NCBI GenBank assembly: GCA_002698425.1
Contig: NZXU01000062.1
Location: 1-40,720, forward strand
Source of the DNA: Ahrensia sp.
Lineage (GTDB): Bacteria > Pseudomonadota > Alphaproteobacteria > Rhizobiales > Rhizobiaceae
Reading direction: 5' to 3'
DNA: 40,720 nt
The notes under the pieces were generated by a model, which saw only the letters and a list, made by a program, of their open reading frames with translations, ran no database searches and was not told the DNA's origin. Positions 16,398 through 24,100 of this stretch are shown here, piece by piece. The position numbers and the translations under genes are program-made. The stretch's first letter is position 1; each line of letters opens with the position of its first letter.

Positions 16398-16526
16398 ATG
16401 GTGGATCTGAAGGAAACGAAGAAACAGCTCTGGGATGAGATCGACAACAAGGACGAGATGGAGGAATTGGACGCCGAACTCGAAGATTCCATAACGGACG
16501 ATGTGGCGCGGCGATTGGCGGGATAG
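16398..16526 (+). CDS. Short ORF (42 aa), probably the severed 5' end of a stress-protein gene
   Basis: The ATG at 16398 follows AAGGAG at ideal spacing; TAG ends it at 16524-16526. The first 17 residues, MVDLKETKKQLWDEIDN, resemble the start of general-stress proteins of the pyridoxamine-phosphate-oxidase fold (typically K.t...LWdeidd.RagMLGv). The fragment at 18269-18688 lacks exactly such a start and resumes at VRAVMLGV. The rest of this ORF (KDEMEELDAELEDSITDDVA) is acidic and does not match that family. It may be a chimera created by insertion or rearrangement, or simply an independent small acidic protein. Confidence 0.5.
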   Translation: MVDLKETKKQLWDEIDNKDEMEELDAELEDSITDDVARRLAG

Positions 16527-16843
16527 GAGCACTTCATTCCGGTATCTCCTTCTTATGGAGTTGACACGAGCGAGCGCCTCAGTATCCGACGCGCCGATCA
16601 GTTATCGAACCCTACGCCACCTTCGAAAGTCTAAACTCTGCCGCAGATGTTGCTCGTCGATCAGGTGATTAATCCCGCGTGCGCCCGCACTGATTGCTAA
16701 GCAGTATGGACAGCGCTCGAAGTGGGTACGGAGCATCAAATCAACAACCGATGGTAATACCTATCTGTGCAATAAATACTGTACGTATTCAGATTTGCAG
16801 GGGGGCCGATTATTTGTATGGTGGCTAGGGAAGCTTTTTCCTT
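16527..16843. other. 317-base gene-free AT-richer stretch ahead of the orphan gene
   Basis: No coding frame is convincing. A perfect -35 box TTGACA (16561-16566) followed 16 bases later by TATCCG could be a rightward promoter, but it is far (about 255 bases) from the next start codon. GC content falls steadily from left to right into the AT-rich 464-codon gene. No transposase remnant or terminal inverted repeat was identified. Confidence 0.5.
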
Positions 16844-18238
16844 GTGAGAAGATACAAATTGGCCGACAGTTATGATAATACTGAACACCCCGAAACGCCG
16901 AATCTTCCGAAAGCGCGGGGAAGACTGGTGTTTATTATTTCTGCCGTGGTTGCCTTGGCGGCAGGCGTCGCCGGTTTTTTCGGAAACATCGATAAGAGCA
17001 TGAGTGGAATTGAGGGAACCGTTGCCTACGCCCAGCGGAAGTGCATCGAAGCTGGCTTTTGCGCGCCGGGTAACTACTACATCGATGCTCAGATACGGGT
17101 TGCGGATCCGGACTCCGCCCACATTTCGAAACTTTTACGGACCGAAATTGGCTTTCCGTCCCAGTTGTTTGCAACGTATGACGCCCAACAGTTTACGGGG
17201 CCCACATTTGAAGGAATCTCATTGGAGCTGAGGGATGGTCCGAACGGCAAAGGAGAATTCAATAGTCTGCCGGTGCAACGCTATAATTATGGAGAGCTTT
17301 GGAAACCAGAGGTCACTGCTTTGGGCTGGAATTTTGGTTTTCCGATCCTCGATGTGCTTGTTGCAGAGAAGGGAAAAAACATCGACATTACGGATTTCCG
17401 TCTTGACGTTTTAAGTGGTGCAATAGACCAGACACCCTATTTGCAGATGCTCTCAGACCCAACGAAGTTCGGTAAAATTATACTTATCAATGAGAGCGTG
17501 CATGAGAAGGTTGTCGCAAATTTAAAGTTCTCTATAATCTATGATGAAGAGAATTGTGCGCGCTTCTCCGAATTGAAAACTAATAAATTTCAATTCGAAA
17601 TTGGAGGCATTTCAATTTCTGAAGTGCACGAATTGGACCTGTCGAAGGAGCTAACCGCGGCTGGCGACGACGACTTCGCGTTTGTGCATTATCAATATGA
17701 GCTATACTCCTTCGGAGAGGAGGAGGCAGGACCACCTCCGCATGGATTTATTGATTGGATGCTTGGCCTGCCGGCCGAAGATAATGAACTTCCCGAAGAG
17801 CCAAAGTCCGTCACTGAATTGGTCGCATACGGGCTTGCAACTGTGAAAGCGGGAGAAAATTCTTACGAGTCCTACTTTTGTACTCAAATTCCAATGATGC
17901 CGTTCGATGCAGAAGGTGGAGGGGGTATCGAATTTGCCGGAGCTGAAATGATCGATCTGAGTGTCGAGAAGTCGCCTTATTCAGAATATTACGACGTGAG
18001 CTACCGTATCGATAAAAACGAACCGCATTTCCGAAGTGCCTTTATCTTTCATTCGAAGCAAAGCGCCCGTTTTGAAATTCGGTTATCTTTCCTAAGCTTC
18101 GGGAAAATCGTCTACGAAAGTGAGCCAATACGTCTCCATCTCTTCGTGCCCCAAACTACGGCTGACCGATACCAGCTTGATCTGAGCGACTCGTTCTCAA
18201 CGCCATTTTCGAGTGGACAAGCAATTAGTCCGAATTAG
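16844..18238 (+). CDS. AT-rich orphan gene: membrane-anchored protein of unknown function
   Basis: The start is a GTG at 16844, with AGGGAAG about ten bases upstream. The 464-residue protein has a short cytoplasmic N-terminus, one transmembrane helix (about residues 28-47, VFIISAVVALAAGVAGFFG), and then a large beta-rich exported region with few Cys (KCIEAGFCAPG; EENCARF; YFCTQIP). The second half repeats a strand pattern reminiscent of immunoglobulin-like sandwiches (NLKFSIIY..., SARFEIRLSFLSF). No known domain is recognised. Codon use is strikingly AT-richer than the surroundings, suggesting horizontal acquisition. It is flanked by the two apparent halves of a stress-protein gene. Confidence 0.7.
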   Translation: MRRYKLADSYDNTEHPETPNLPKARGRLVFIISAVVALAAGVAGFFGNIDKSMSGIEGTVAYAQRKCIEAGFCAPGNYYIDAQIRVADPDSAHISKLLRTEIGFPSQLFATYDAQQFTGPTFEGISLELRDGPNGKGEFNSLPVQRYNYGELWKPEVTALGWNFGFPILDVLVAEKGKNIDITDFRLDVLSGAIDQTPYLQMLSDPTKFGKIILINESVHEKVVANLKFSIIYDEENCARFSELKTNKFQFEIGGISISEVHELDLSKELTAAGDDDFAFVHYQYELYSFGEEEAGPPPHGFIDWMLGLPAEDNELPEEPKSVTELVAYGLATVKAGENSYESYFCTQIPMMPFDAEGGGGIEFAGAEMIDLSVEKSPYSEYYDVSYRIDKNEPHFRSAFIFHSKQSARFEIRLSFLSFGKIVYESEPIRLHLFVPQTTADRYQLDLSDSFSTPFSSGQAISPN

Positions 18239-18268
18239 CGGCCCACATGGAATGGTCATGTTCGGGCG

Positions 18269-18688
18269 GTGATGCTCGGTGTTCCCGCATCCGGCCAGCA
18301 TATGCAGCCGATGGCCCCGATGCCGTCTCGCGAGGAGAACCGCATCTGGTTCTTCACAAAAAAGGACAGCGACCTCGTCAAGGCCGTGGCCGCCGGCAAG
18401 GCGCATATGTGCCTCGTTTCCGACGACCAGGATTTCCACGCCTGCATTTCCGGCCAGCTTGCCGAAAACAAGTCTCAGCAGCATATCGACCGGTTCTGGT
18501 CGCCAGTGGTCGGCGCGTGGTTCGACGGCAAGGACGATCCGAACCTGACCATGCTGGAACTGATCCCCGATCACGCCGCTGTCTGGGCGTCGTCCGACAG
18601 CTCGTTGCGTTTCGGCTGGGAGATCGCCAAGGCGAACCTGTCCGACTCGGAGCCGGATGTCGGCTTCCACACCCAGTTCTCGATGTAG
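18269..18688 (+). pseudogene. 5'-truncated pyridoxamine 5'-phosphate oxidase-fold general stress protein
   Basis: The 139 codons from the GTG at 18269 match the general-stress branch of the FMN-binding split barrel. They include MLGVPASGQHMQPMAPM, IWFFTKKDSDLVKAV, AHMCLVSDDQDFHACISGQLAENK, RFWSPVVGAWFDGKDDPNLTMLEL, AAVWASSDSSLRFGWEIAKANLS and PDVGFH. The family normally has about 25 more N-terminal residues. Upstream in the same frame homology continues only through VRA, and a TAG, the stop of the AT-rich gene, is met at 18236-18238. There is no Shine-Dalgarno sequence. The missing N-terminus matches the short ORF at 16398, so an insertion seems to have split the gene. It could still be translated as a shortened protein by re-initiation. 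Confidence 0.7.
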
Positions 18689-18717
18689 GAACAGGAAATT
18701 TCCGTATAGGGACGATC

Positions 18718-18740
18718 AAGGGGCCGCGAGGCCCCTTTAT
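18718..18740 (+). terminator. Rho-independent terminator
   Basis: AAGGGGCC (18718-18725) and GGCCCCTT (18730-18737) form a perfect eight-bp stem with a GCGA loop, followed by TTATT. It ends the plus-strand stress-protein transcript and overlaps the stop codon of the convergent 63-residue gene. Confidence 0.82.
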
Positions 18741-18928
18741 TCGTCAGGCTTCACAACCCGGTATTCGCCGGTTGTCTCGTCCTTGACCAGCGTGCCGACG
18801 GCGCCGGTTTGCTGTTCCTTTTCGGCGCGGCGCACGCGCGCCGAGACGCGCTCCGCCTCGCGAAGGAACGCCCGGTACCCGATTACGCCGACCGCGACGA
18901 CGCCGGCAAGCAGCAGAAGTTGAGGCAT
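18737..18928 (-). CDS. Small membrane protein (63 aa)
   Basis: The product begins MPQLLLLAGVVAVGVIGYRAFLREAERVSARVRRAEKEQ: one N-terminal transmembrane helix followed by a basic/acidic amphipathic helix and a short VGTLVKDETTGEYRVVKPDE tail. Proteins of this form are common next to S49 peptidase and glyQ/glyS genes in rhizobia, as I recall, with no known function. It lies 24 bases beyond the S49 peptidase stop and may be co-transcribed with it. Confidence 0.75.
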   Translation of the reverse strand: MPQLLLLAGVVAVGVIGYRAFLREAERVSARVRRAEKEQQTGAVGTLVKDETTGEYRVVKPDE

Positions 18929-18952
18929 TGCCGATTACTCCCCTCCCAGCCC

Positions 18953-19840
18953 CTACAGACCGTAGCGGGCCCAAATGGATCGATCCTCGATGGCGTTGGC
19001 GAGGCCTGTCCCCGCCGCGGCGGTCAGCGCTTCCGCATCGACCCCGTCGAGCGCGGAGATGATGCCGGTCGCCTGCCTGCGCCCGAACAGGTTGCGCTGC
19101 GGCTGGACGAGCCGCAACTCGGTCTTTTCGCCGTAGCGGTCCTTCAGGAAGGATCGCATGTCGCCGATATGGTCGACAAGGCCGAGCTCCTTCGCCTTGT
19201 CGCCGGCCCAGAAGGCGCCGGTGAAGAGTTCCGGATCGTCGGCGAGCTTCGTTCCGCGCCGCTCCTTCACCATGTCGATGAAGATCTTGTGGATGTCGAG
19301 CTGCATCGATTTCAGCCGCTCGATGTCCTCTTTCTTCTCGGGCTGGAACGGGTCGAGCACCGACTTGTTCTCGCCGGCCGTGTAGACGCGCCGTTCGACG
19401 CCCAGCTTGCCGATCGCCTCGACGAAGCCGAAACCGGCCGAGATCACCCCGATCGAGCCGATGATCGAGGAAGGGTCGGCGATGATTTCGTCGCCGGCGA
19501 TCGCGATCATGTAGCCGCCCGACGCCGCAACGTCCTCGGTGAACATGTAGACCTTCTTGTTCTTTTCGGCGGCGAGATCGCGGATGCGCCGGAAGATCAG
19601 CCGCGACTGTACCGGCGAACCGCCGGGCGAGTTGACGCTGAAGGCAACGGCGGGCGCGCGCTTGTCTGCGAAGGCCTTGTCGATCACCGGCGCGACGGTC
19701 GCCAGCGACAGGCGCTGCGCCATCGGCGAATTGCCGGCCGCGATCGTGCCATGCAGCCGCACCACCGGGATGACCGGACCTTCCGTGCGGAAACGCTTGG
19801 GGAGCAGGAATTTAAGCTTGGGGGTCACTGTCGCACTCAC
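18953..19840 (-). CDS. S49 family serine peptidase (SppA/SohB-like)
   Basis: The 295-residue protein has the S49 fold with the nucleophile Ser107 in DVAASGGYMIA and the general base Lys159 in GENKSVLDPF. The 52-residue spacing equals that in SohB-type single-domain peptidases. SPGGSP (oxyanion region) precedes, and SIIGSIGVISAGFGF follows. These enzymes cleave signal peptide remnants or membrane protein fragments. Unlike SppA, no obvious N-terminal transmembrane helix is present (start MSATVTPKLKFLLPKRF), only a basic amphipathic region, so peripheral membrane association is inferred. It is followed by a 63-residue membrane protein on the same strand. Confidence 0.9.
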   Translation of the reverse strand: MSATVTPKLKFLLPKRFRTEGPVIPVVRLHGTIAAGNSPMAQRLSLATVAPVIDKAFADKRAPAVAFSVNSPGGSPVQSRLIFRRIRDLAAEKNKKVYMFTEDVAASGGYMIAIAGDEIIADPSSIIGSIGVISAGFGFVEAIGKLGVERRVYTAGENKSVLDPFQPEKKEDIERLKSMQLDIHKIFIDMVKERRGTKLADDPELFTGAFWAGDKAKELGLVDHIGDMRSFLKDRYGEKTELRLVQPQRNLFGRRQATGIISALDGVDAEALTAAAGTGLANAIEDRSIWARYGL

Positions 19841-19939
19841 TGGCCTGGTTCACGTCACGCTCTATGTAATGGCGCTTGGCGGCTGCGCAACTCACAGAAC
19901 CGAGATCGCGGTCTAGCCGTCGGGCCGGCTGCGCGAATA

Positions 19940-19955
19940 TTGACGTTTACGTCAA
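19940..19955. promoter_or_regulatory. Perfect palindrome upstream of the acyl-CoA dehydrogenase gene
   Basis: TTGACGTTTACGTCAA is a perfect inverted repeat (TTGACGT-TT-ACGTCAA), 71 bases before the acyl-CoA dehydrogenase start codon and overlapping a possible -35 box (TTGACG) with CTATCT 13 bases on. It resembles operators I recall for MerR-type LiuR regulators of branched-chain amino acid and acyl-CoA catabolism in proteobacteria. The regulator itself is not in the window. Confidence 0.55.
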
Positions 19956-20025
19956 AACTATCTAGCGCTGCCTGCAACGAGAAACAGCACCGCAGGACCG
20001 CGGCGCACCTTTCCGGGAGGTCTTC

Positions 20026-21801
20026 ATGTACAAGGCGCCAGTCGGCGAAATCGCCCATACGCTCAAATCCGTCGCCGGACTTTCCGCGGCGCTCGAGGCC
20101 GGCAAGCTCGGCGATCTGAGCGACGACCTCGTCGACGCGATCCTGGAGGAAGCGGGCAAGTTCGCTTCGGACCGGATCGCGCCGCTGCACGTCCCCGGCG
20201 ACCGCCAGGGCGCCAAATGCGAGGACGGCGTGGTGACCATGCCGGACGGATACAAGGATCTCTACCAGGACTGGATCGCCGGGGGCTGGAACAGCCTCGC
20301 CGCCGATCCGGAGCATGGCGGGCAGGGCCTGCCGACCATGCTGGCCATGGCCGTCTCGGAAATGTGGAACTCCGGCTCGGTCGGCTTCGGCCTTTGCCCG
20401 ACGCTGACCATGGGCGCGATCGAGGCGATGGAAGCGCATGGCTCGGACGAACTGAAGGCGAAATATCTGCCGAAGCTCGTCTCCGGCGAATGGACCGGCA
20501 CGATGAACCTGACCGAGCCGCAGGCCGGCTCCGATGTCGGCGCGCTGAAGAGCCGGGCGGAACCCGTCGGCGACGGCACCTACCGCATCTTCGGCCAGAA
20601 GATCTTCATCACCTATGGCGAGCACGACATGGCCGACAATATCGTCCATTTCGTCCTCGCCCGCCTGCCGGACGCACCGGCGGGCACGCGCGGCATCTCG
20701 CTCTTCCTGGTGCCGAAATTCCTCGTCGAGGATGACGGCTCGCTCGGCGCGCGCAACGACGTCGTCTGCCATTCCATCGAGCACAAGCTCGGCATCAACT
20801 GTTCGCCGACCTGCACGATGATCTATGGCGACGGAAAGTTCGGCGACCAGCCGGGCGCGATCGGCTGGCTGGTCGGCGAGGAGAACCGCGGGCTCAATTG
20901 CATGTTCACGATGATGAACAATGCGCGGCTTGCCGTCGGCATCGAGGGTGTCGCCGTCGCCGAGGCCGCGCGCCAGAAGGCGATCGACTACGCAAACGAG
21001 CGCCGCCAGGGCAAGGCGCCGGGCTGGTCGGGCGAGGGGATGAGCCCGATCGTGCTGCATCCTGACGTCCGCCGCGACCTGCTGACCATGACCGGCCTGA
21101 CCCGCGCCGCGCGCTCGATCTGCTATGCCTGCGCGCACGCCATCGACATGAGCCGGGCGCATGAGGGCGACGAAGCGAAATTCTGGCATGAGCGCGCCAG
21201 CCTGCTGACCCCGATCGCCAAGGCCTTCTCGACGGATGTCGGCAGCGAGGTCGCCTCGCTCGGTGTGCAGGTGCATGGCGGCATGGGCTTCATCGAAGAG
21301 ACCGGCGCGGCGCTCTACATGCGCGATGCACGCATCGCCCAGATCTACGAGGGCACCAACGGCATCCAGGCGATCGACCTCGTCATGCGCAAGCTGCCGC
21401 AATCGGACGGTGCCTGCGTGACCGCGTGGTTCGATGAACTCGACGCCACCGTCGCCGAACTGGCCGCTTCCAACAATCCGGCCTTCGGCGCCTCCGCCGA
21501 GCGGCTGAGAGAGGCGATGGACGAGCTGCGCGGCGCGACCGCCGCGCTGTCGGCGATGTTGCATGGCGGCGACACGGCCGGCGCGCTGGCCGGCGCGACG
21601 CCCTATCTGAAGCTCGCCGGCCTCGCCTCGGGCGGCGTCTTTCTGGCGCGCGCCGCGCTGGCCGACGCCGAGAATGGCGAGCGCGTCGCGCTGTGCCGCT
21701 ACTTCGCCGAGAACCTCGCGGGCGAGACAGCGGCGCTGCGCCGCACGGTCGAGACCGGCGCGGAAAGCCTGCACGAAGCCGGCGAATTCCTGGTCGCCTG
21801 A
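20026..21801 (+). CDS. Acyl-CoA dehydrogenase with C-terminal extension
   Basis: The 591-residue FAD enzyme catalyses alpha,beta-dehydrogenation of an acyl-CoA thioester. The core (about 40-460) has NLTEPQAGSDVGALKSRA (FAD/substrate binding), YGEHDMADNIVHFVLAR, AVGIEGVAVAEAARQKAIDYA, VQVHGGMGFIEETGAALYMRDARIAQIYEGTNGIQA in pieces, and the probable catalytic Glu in IYEGTNG at about residue 441. The extra N-terminus (MYKAPVGEIAHTL) and long C-terminal helical domain place it in the DmdC/AidB-like large subfamily, around 590-600 residues. GGGAGG precedes the ATG. The enoyl-CoA hydratase gene follows after 11 bases. The exact acyl substrate is unknown. Confidence 0.92.
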   Translation: MYKAPVGEIAHTLKSVAGLSAALEAGKLGDLSDDLVDAILEEAGKFASDRIAPLHVPGDRQGAKCEDGVVTMPDGYKDLYQDWIAGGWNSLAADPEHGGQGLPTMLAMAVSEMWNSGSVGFGLCPTLTMGAIEAMEAHGSDELKAKYLPKLVSGEWTGTMNLTEPQAGSDVGALKSRAEPVGDGTYRIFGQKIFITYGEHDMADNIVHFVLARLPDAPAGTRGISLFLVPKFLVEDDGSLGARNDVVCHSIEHKLGINCSPTCTMIYGDGKFGDQPGAIGWLVGEENRGLNCMFTMMNNARLAVGIEGVAVAEAARQKAIDYANERRQGKAPGWSGEGMSPIVLHPDVRRDLLTMTGLTRAARSICYACAHAIDMSRAHEGDEAKFWHERASLLTPIAKAFSTDVGSEVASLGVQVHGGMGFIEETGAALYMRDARIAQIYEGTNGIQAIDLVMRKLPQSDGACVTAWFDELDATVAELAASNNPAFGASAERLREAMDELRGATAALSAMLHGGDTAGALAGATPYLKLAGLASGGVFLARAALADAENGERVALCRYFAENLAGETAALRRTVETGAESLHEAGEFLVA

Positions 21802-21812
21802 GGAGAGCGCCG

Positions 21813-22577
21813 ATGACCGATCATCAAGTGTCCGATCACATTCTCGTCGAACGCATCGAGGCGGTGCAGGTGATCCGGCTGAACCGGCCGGACAAGAAAA
21901 ACGCCATCACCCGCGCCATGTATGACGCGATGGCGAAGGCGTTGCGCGAGGGCGAGGCGGACGACGCGGTGCGCGTGCATGTCTTTCTCGGCACGCCCGG
22001 CGCGTTTTCCTCCGGCAACGATCTGCAGGATTTCCTGGCGATCGCCATGGGCGGCGACCATGGCGACGATGTCTGGGAGTTCCTGATCGCGCTGGCGACG
22101 GCGACGAAACCCGTCGTCTCCGGCGTCGACGGGCTGGCGATCGGCATCGGTACGACGATCCATCTGCATTGCGACATGACCTTCGCGACGCCTGACGCGC
22201 TGTTCCGCACGCCCTTCACCGATCTGGCGCTGGTGCCGGAGGCGGCGTCGAGCCTGATCGCGCCGCAGGTCATGGGCCATCAGCGCGCCTTCGCACTGCT
22301 CGGCATGGGCGAGGGCTTCACCGCCGCACAGGCGCTCGATGCGGGGCTCATCTGGCAGATCGTCGAGCGCGATCACCTCGAAAACGCGGTGATGGCCGCC
22401 GCCGGCGCGCTGGCGAAAAAGCCGCCCAAGGCGCTGCAACTCGCCAAGAAGCTGATGAAGGGCGACCGGGAGCCTGTCCTGGCCCGGATCCGGGAAGAGG
22501 GGGAACTGTTCCTGCAGCAGTTGAAGTCAGACGAGGCAAGAGAGGCGTTTACGGCGTTCATGGCGCGGAAGAAGTAG
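21813..22577 (+). CDS. Enoyl-CoA hydratase/isomerase family protein
   Basis: The 254-residue crotonase-fold protein has VQVIRLNRPDKKNAITRAMYDAM at the N-terminus, the oxyanion-hole loop GAFSSGNDLQDF, the second oxyanion segment SGVDGLAIGIGTTI, and a probable catalytic Glu in DLALVPEAASSL. The latter pattern is shared with long-chain-type crotonases and peroxisomal isomerase relatives. It hydrates or isomerises the enoyl-CoA produced by the dehydrogenase encoded just upstream; the AGGAG of this gene overlaps the end of the dehydrogenase gene. The pair is probably translated from one mRNA controlled at the palindrome at 19940. Confidence 0.9.
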   Translation: MTDHQVSDHILVERIEAVQVIRLNRPDKKNAITRAMYDAMAKALREGEADDAVRVHVFLGTPGAFSSGNDLQDFLAIAMGGDHGDDVWEFLIALATATKPVVSGVDGLAIGIGTTIHLHCDMTFATPDALFRTPFTDLALVPEAASSLIAPQVMGHQRAFALLGMGEGFTAAQALDAGLIWQIVERDHLENAVMAAAGALAKKPPKALQLAKKLMKGDREPVLARIREEGELFLQQLKSDEAREAFTAFMARKK

Positions 22578-22718
22578 GCTCCGGTCGACGCTCTGCACCG
22601 GCCCGTTTCGGGAACCATTCCGCTGCCGGGCGGTCTGTTTCTCATGCCTTTCCTAGGGTAAGCTGTTATGCTTGCCCGACATTCTTTCCGCCAACCCCAG
22701 CAAGAAAGCCTTCATGCC

Positions 22719-23387
22719 ATGGACTGGGCTGCCCTTACGAAGGAGCTCGTGACCCTTTTCGTCGTGATCGATCCGGTCGGCTCGGTCCCCGTGTTTCTGT
22801 TCGCCGTCCAGAACGTGCCGCGAAAGCTGCACCGGCTGTTCGCGCTGCGTGCGGTGGCGATCGCGACGCTGGTCCTGCTGGCCTTTCTCGTCGGCGGGCA
22901 GTTCCTGCTGGAAACGCTGGGTTTGCGCCTCGGCTCCTTCCAGATCGCCGGGGGCATCATCCTGTTCGTCTTCGCGATGACCATGATCTTCGGGGAATCG
23001 AAGCCCTTGCGCGAGATCGAGGAGGCGGAACGCGATCATCTTGCCGGCGCGGTGTTCCCGCTCGCCATGCCGTCCATCGCCTCGCCGGGCGCCATGCTGG
23101 CCATCGTGATCCTGACCGACAACCACACGGAATCGCTCGCCGACCAGGCGACGACCGCCGGCCTGCTGATGATCGTGATGCTGCTGACACTGGTCCTGCT
23201 GCTGGCGGCTAGCTTCGTGCACCGGTTCATCGGAAACACCGGGGCGAGCGTGATCAGCCGCGTGATGGGCATCGTGCTCGCCACGATCGCCGTGGACTCG
23301 GTCCTCGGCGGTCTGGACGCGCTGGACGTGCTCGACGTTGCCCCGCCGCCGGTGGAGAATCCGATCACGCAGCCTGCTGCGGGGTAG
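22719..23387 (+). CDS. MarC family integral membrane protein
   Basis: The 222-residue protein starts MDWAALTKELVTLFVVIDPVGSVPVFLFA, the characteristic MarC opening. Six hydrophobic helices are visible, with AFLVGGQFLLETLGLRLGSFQIAGGIILF (in segments), FPLAMPSIASPGAMLAIVI and a last helix near SRVMGIVLATIAVDSVLGG. The family is of unknown transport function. The start at 22719 is preferred over an upstream ATG at 22668 because the family begins here, although no strong Shine-Dalgarno sequence is seen. A C-terminal Pro-rich tail (APPPVENPITQPAAG) is unremarkable. Confidence 0.88.
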   Translation: MDWAALTKELVTLFVVIDPVGSVPVFLFAVQNVPRKLHRLFALRAVAIATLVLLAFLVGGQFLLETLGLRLGSFQIAGGIILFVFAMTMIFGESKPLREIEEAERDHLAGAVFPLAMPSIASPGAMLAIVILTDNHTESLADQATTAGLLMIVMLLTLVLLLAASFVHRFIGNTGASVISRVMGIVLATIAVDSVLGGLDALDVLDVAPPPVENPITQPAAG

Positions 23388-23515
23388 AGGGCCGTGGAGT
23401 TAGAACTCGCGCCGGAAAGGCGACGCCTTGGTGTCTAAGAAAAATAATGGAAATTTTCAGTCGACGGTCGCTTGTACCGCTAGCGTAAATAAGACGAAAG
23501 ACACCTTGCGCTGCC

Positions 23516-24100
23516 TTATTCCATTGCTCGAAACCAGTCCCGAATCGAGAGGTGCAGCCTAACAACCTCATCCTCGGCAAGGGGTTTGCAATGAGCGATC
23601 GGGCCACGAAGAACATTCAAAGTCGCAGTGACTCTTTCAAGGGCTTTGACGTCCTGAAAGATGTCATTAAAGTCAGTCCAGTTAGATTTTATTATCTCTG
23701 ATAATTCGCCAAAAGTGGTATAATCTATTGGTTCTTGCGATCTAACAGATACACCAAACTCCTTTTCCTTCTTCCTTGTTGAGGCGACGTGATTTTTTAC
23801 CGAGTCTGGAACCATTAGGTCCCACCACTGTTCCCCATGCTTTTCGAATAGGACTTGTATGACAAGGGATCGAATGGAGTTTTCGAGGCAGTAAAAAACC
23901 CGATAATGCGCGCTCATTTCAGCGGCTTCATTGCGAATTTTTTCCTCAAATTGTGGGTAGTATGTTTCGTCGATTTTCTCTTTTAGCGGCGGCCTATGCC
24001 CCAGATCGAGTTCGTTGTCGCGCTCGACACGCTGAATTGCCGCCTCAATGGCCAAGTTATTGAGGCCAAACAGGCGAATTCGGTCGGAACGGCTATTCAT
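23516..24100 (-). CDS. Swt1-type HEPN domain protein
   Basis: The 194-residue helical protein has the HEPN signature R-X4-H as Arg165 and His170 in LNVLRGPIAHCKPL, the usual RNase active-site motif of HEPN nucleases. The preceding helices (AHYRVFYCLENSIRSLVIQVLFEKHG and WWDLMVPDSVKNHVASTRKKEKE) follow the Swt1-like HEPN pattern. HEPN proteins commonly act as toxic RNases in toxin-antitoxin and phage-abortive systems. The start overlaps the upstream DUF5343 gene by eight bases, so the two are translationally coupled. The DNA is AT-richer than the surrounding backbone, and no other gene of this unit is present. RNase activity is inference. Confidence 0.75.
   Translation of the reverse strand: MNSRSDRIRLFGLNNLAIEAAIQRVERDNELDLGHRPPLKEKIDETYYPQFEEKIRNEAAEMSAHYRVFYCLENSIRSLVIQVLFEKHGEQWWDLMVPDSVKNHVASTRKKEKEFGVSVRSQEPIDYTTFGELSEIIKSNWTDFNDIFQDVKALERVTATLNVLRGPIAHCKPLAEDEVVRLHLSIRDWFRAME

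Noticed and set aside
16400..16537. Leftward Ser-rich frame with a good Shine-Dalgarno sequence (AAGGAGATAC) starting near 16537
   Set aside because: It lies antisense to the better supported 16398-16526 ORF and its product is a low-complexity Ser string.
19855..21774. Leftward 639-codon frame opposite the acyl-CoA dehydrogenase
   Set aside because: Pure antisense shadow; the sense strand has a complete enzyme with all motifs.
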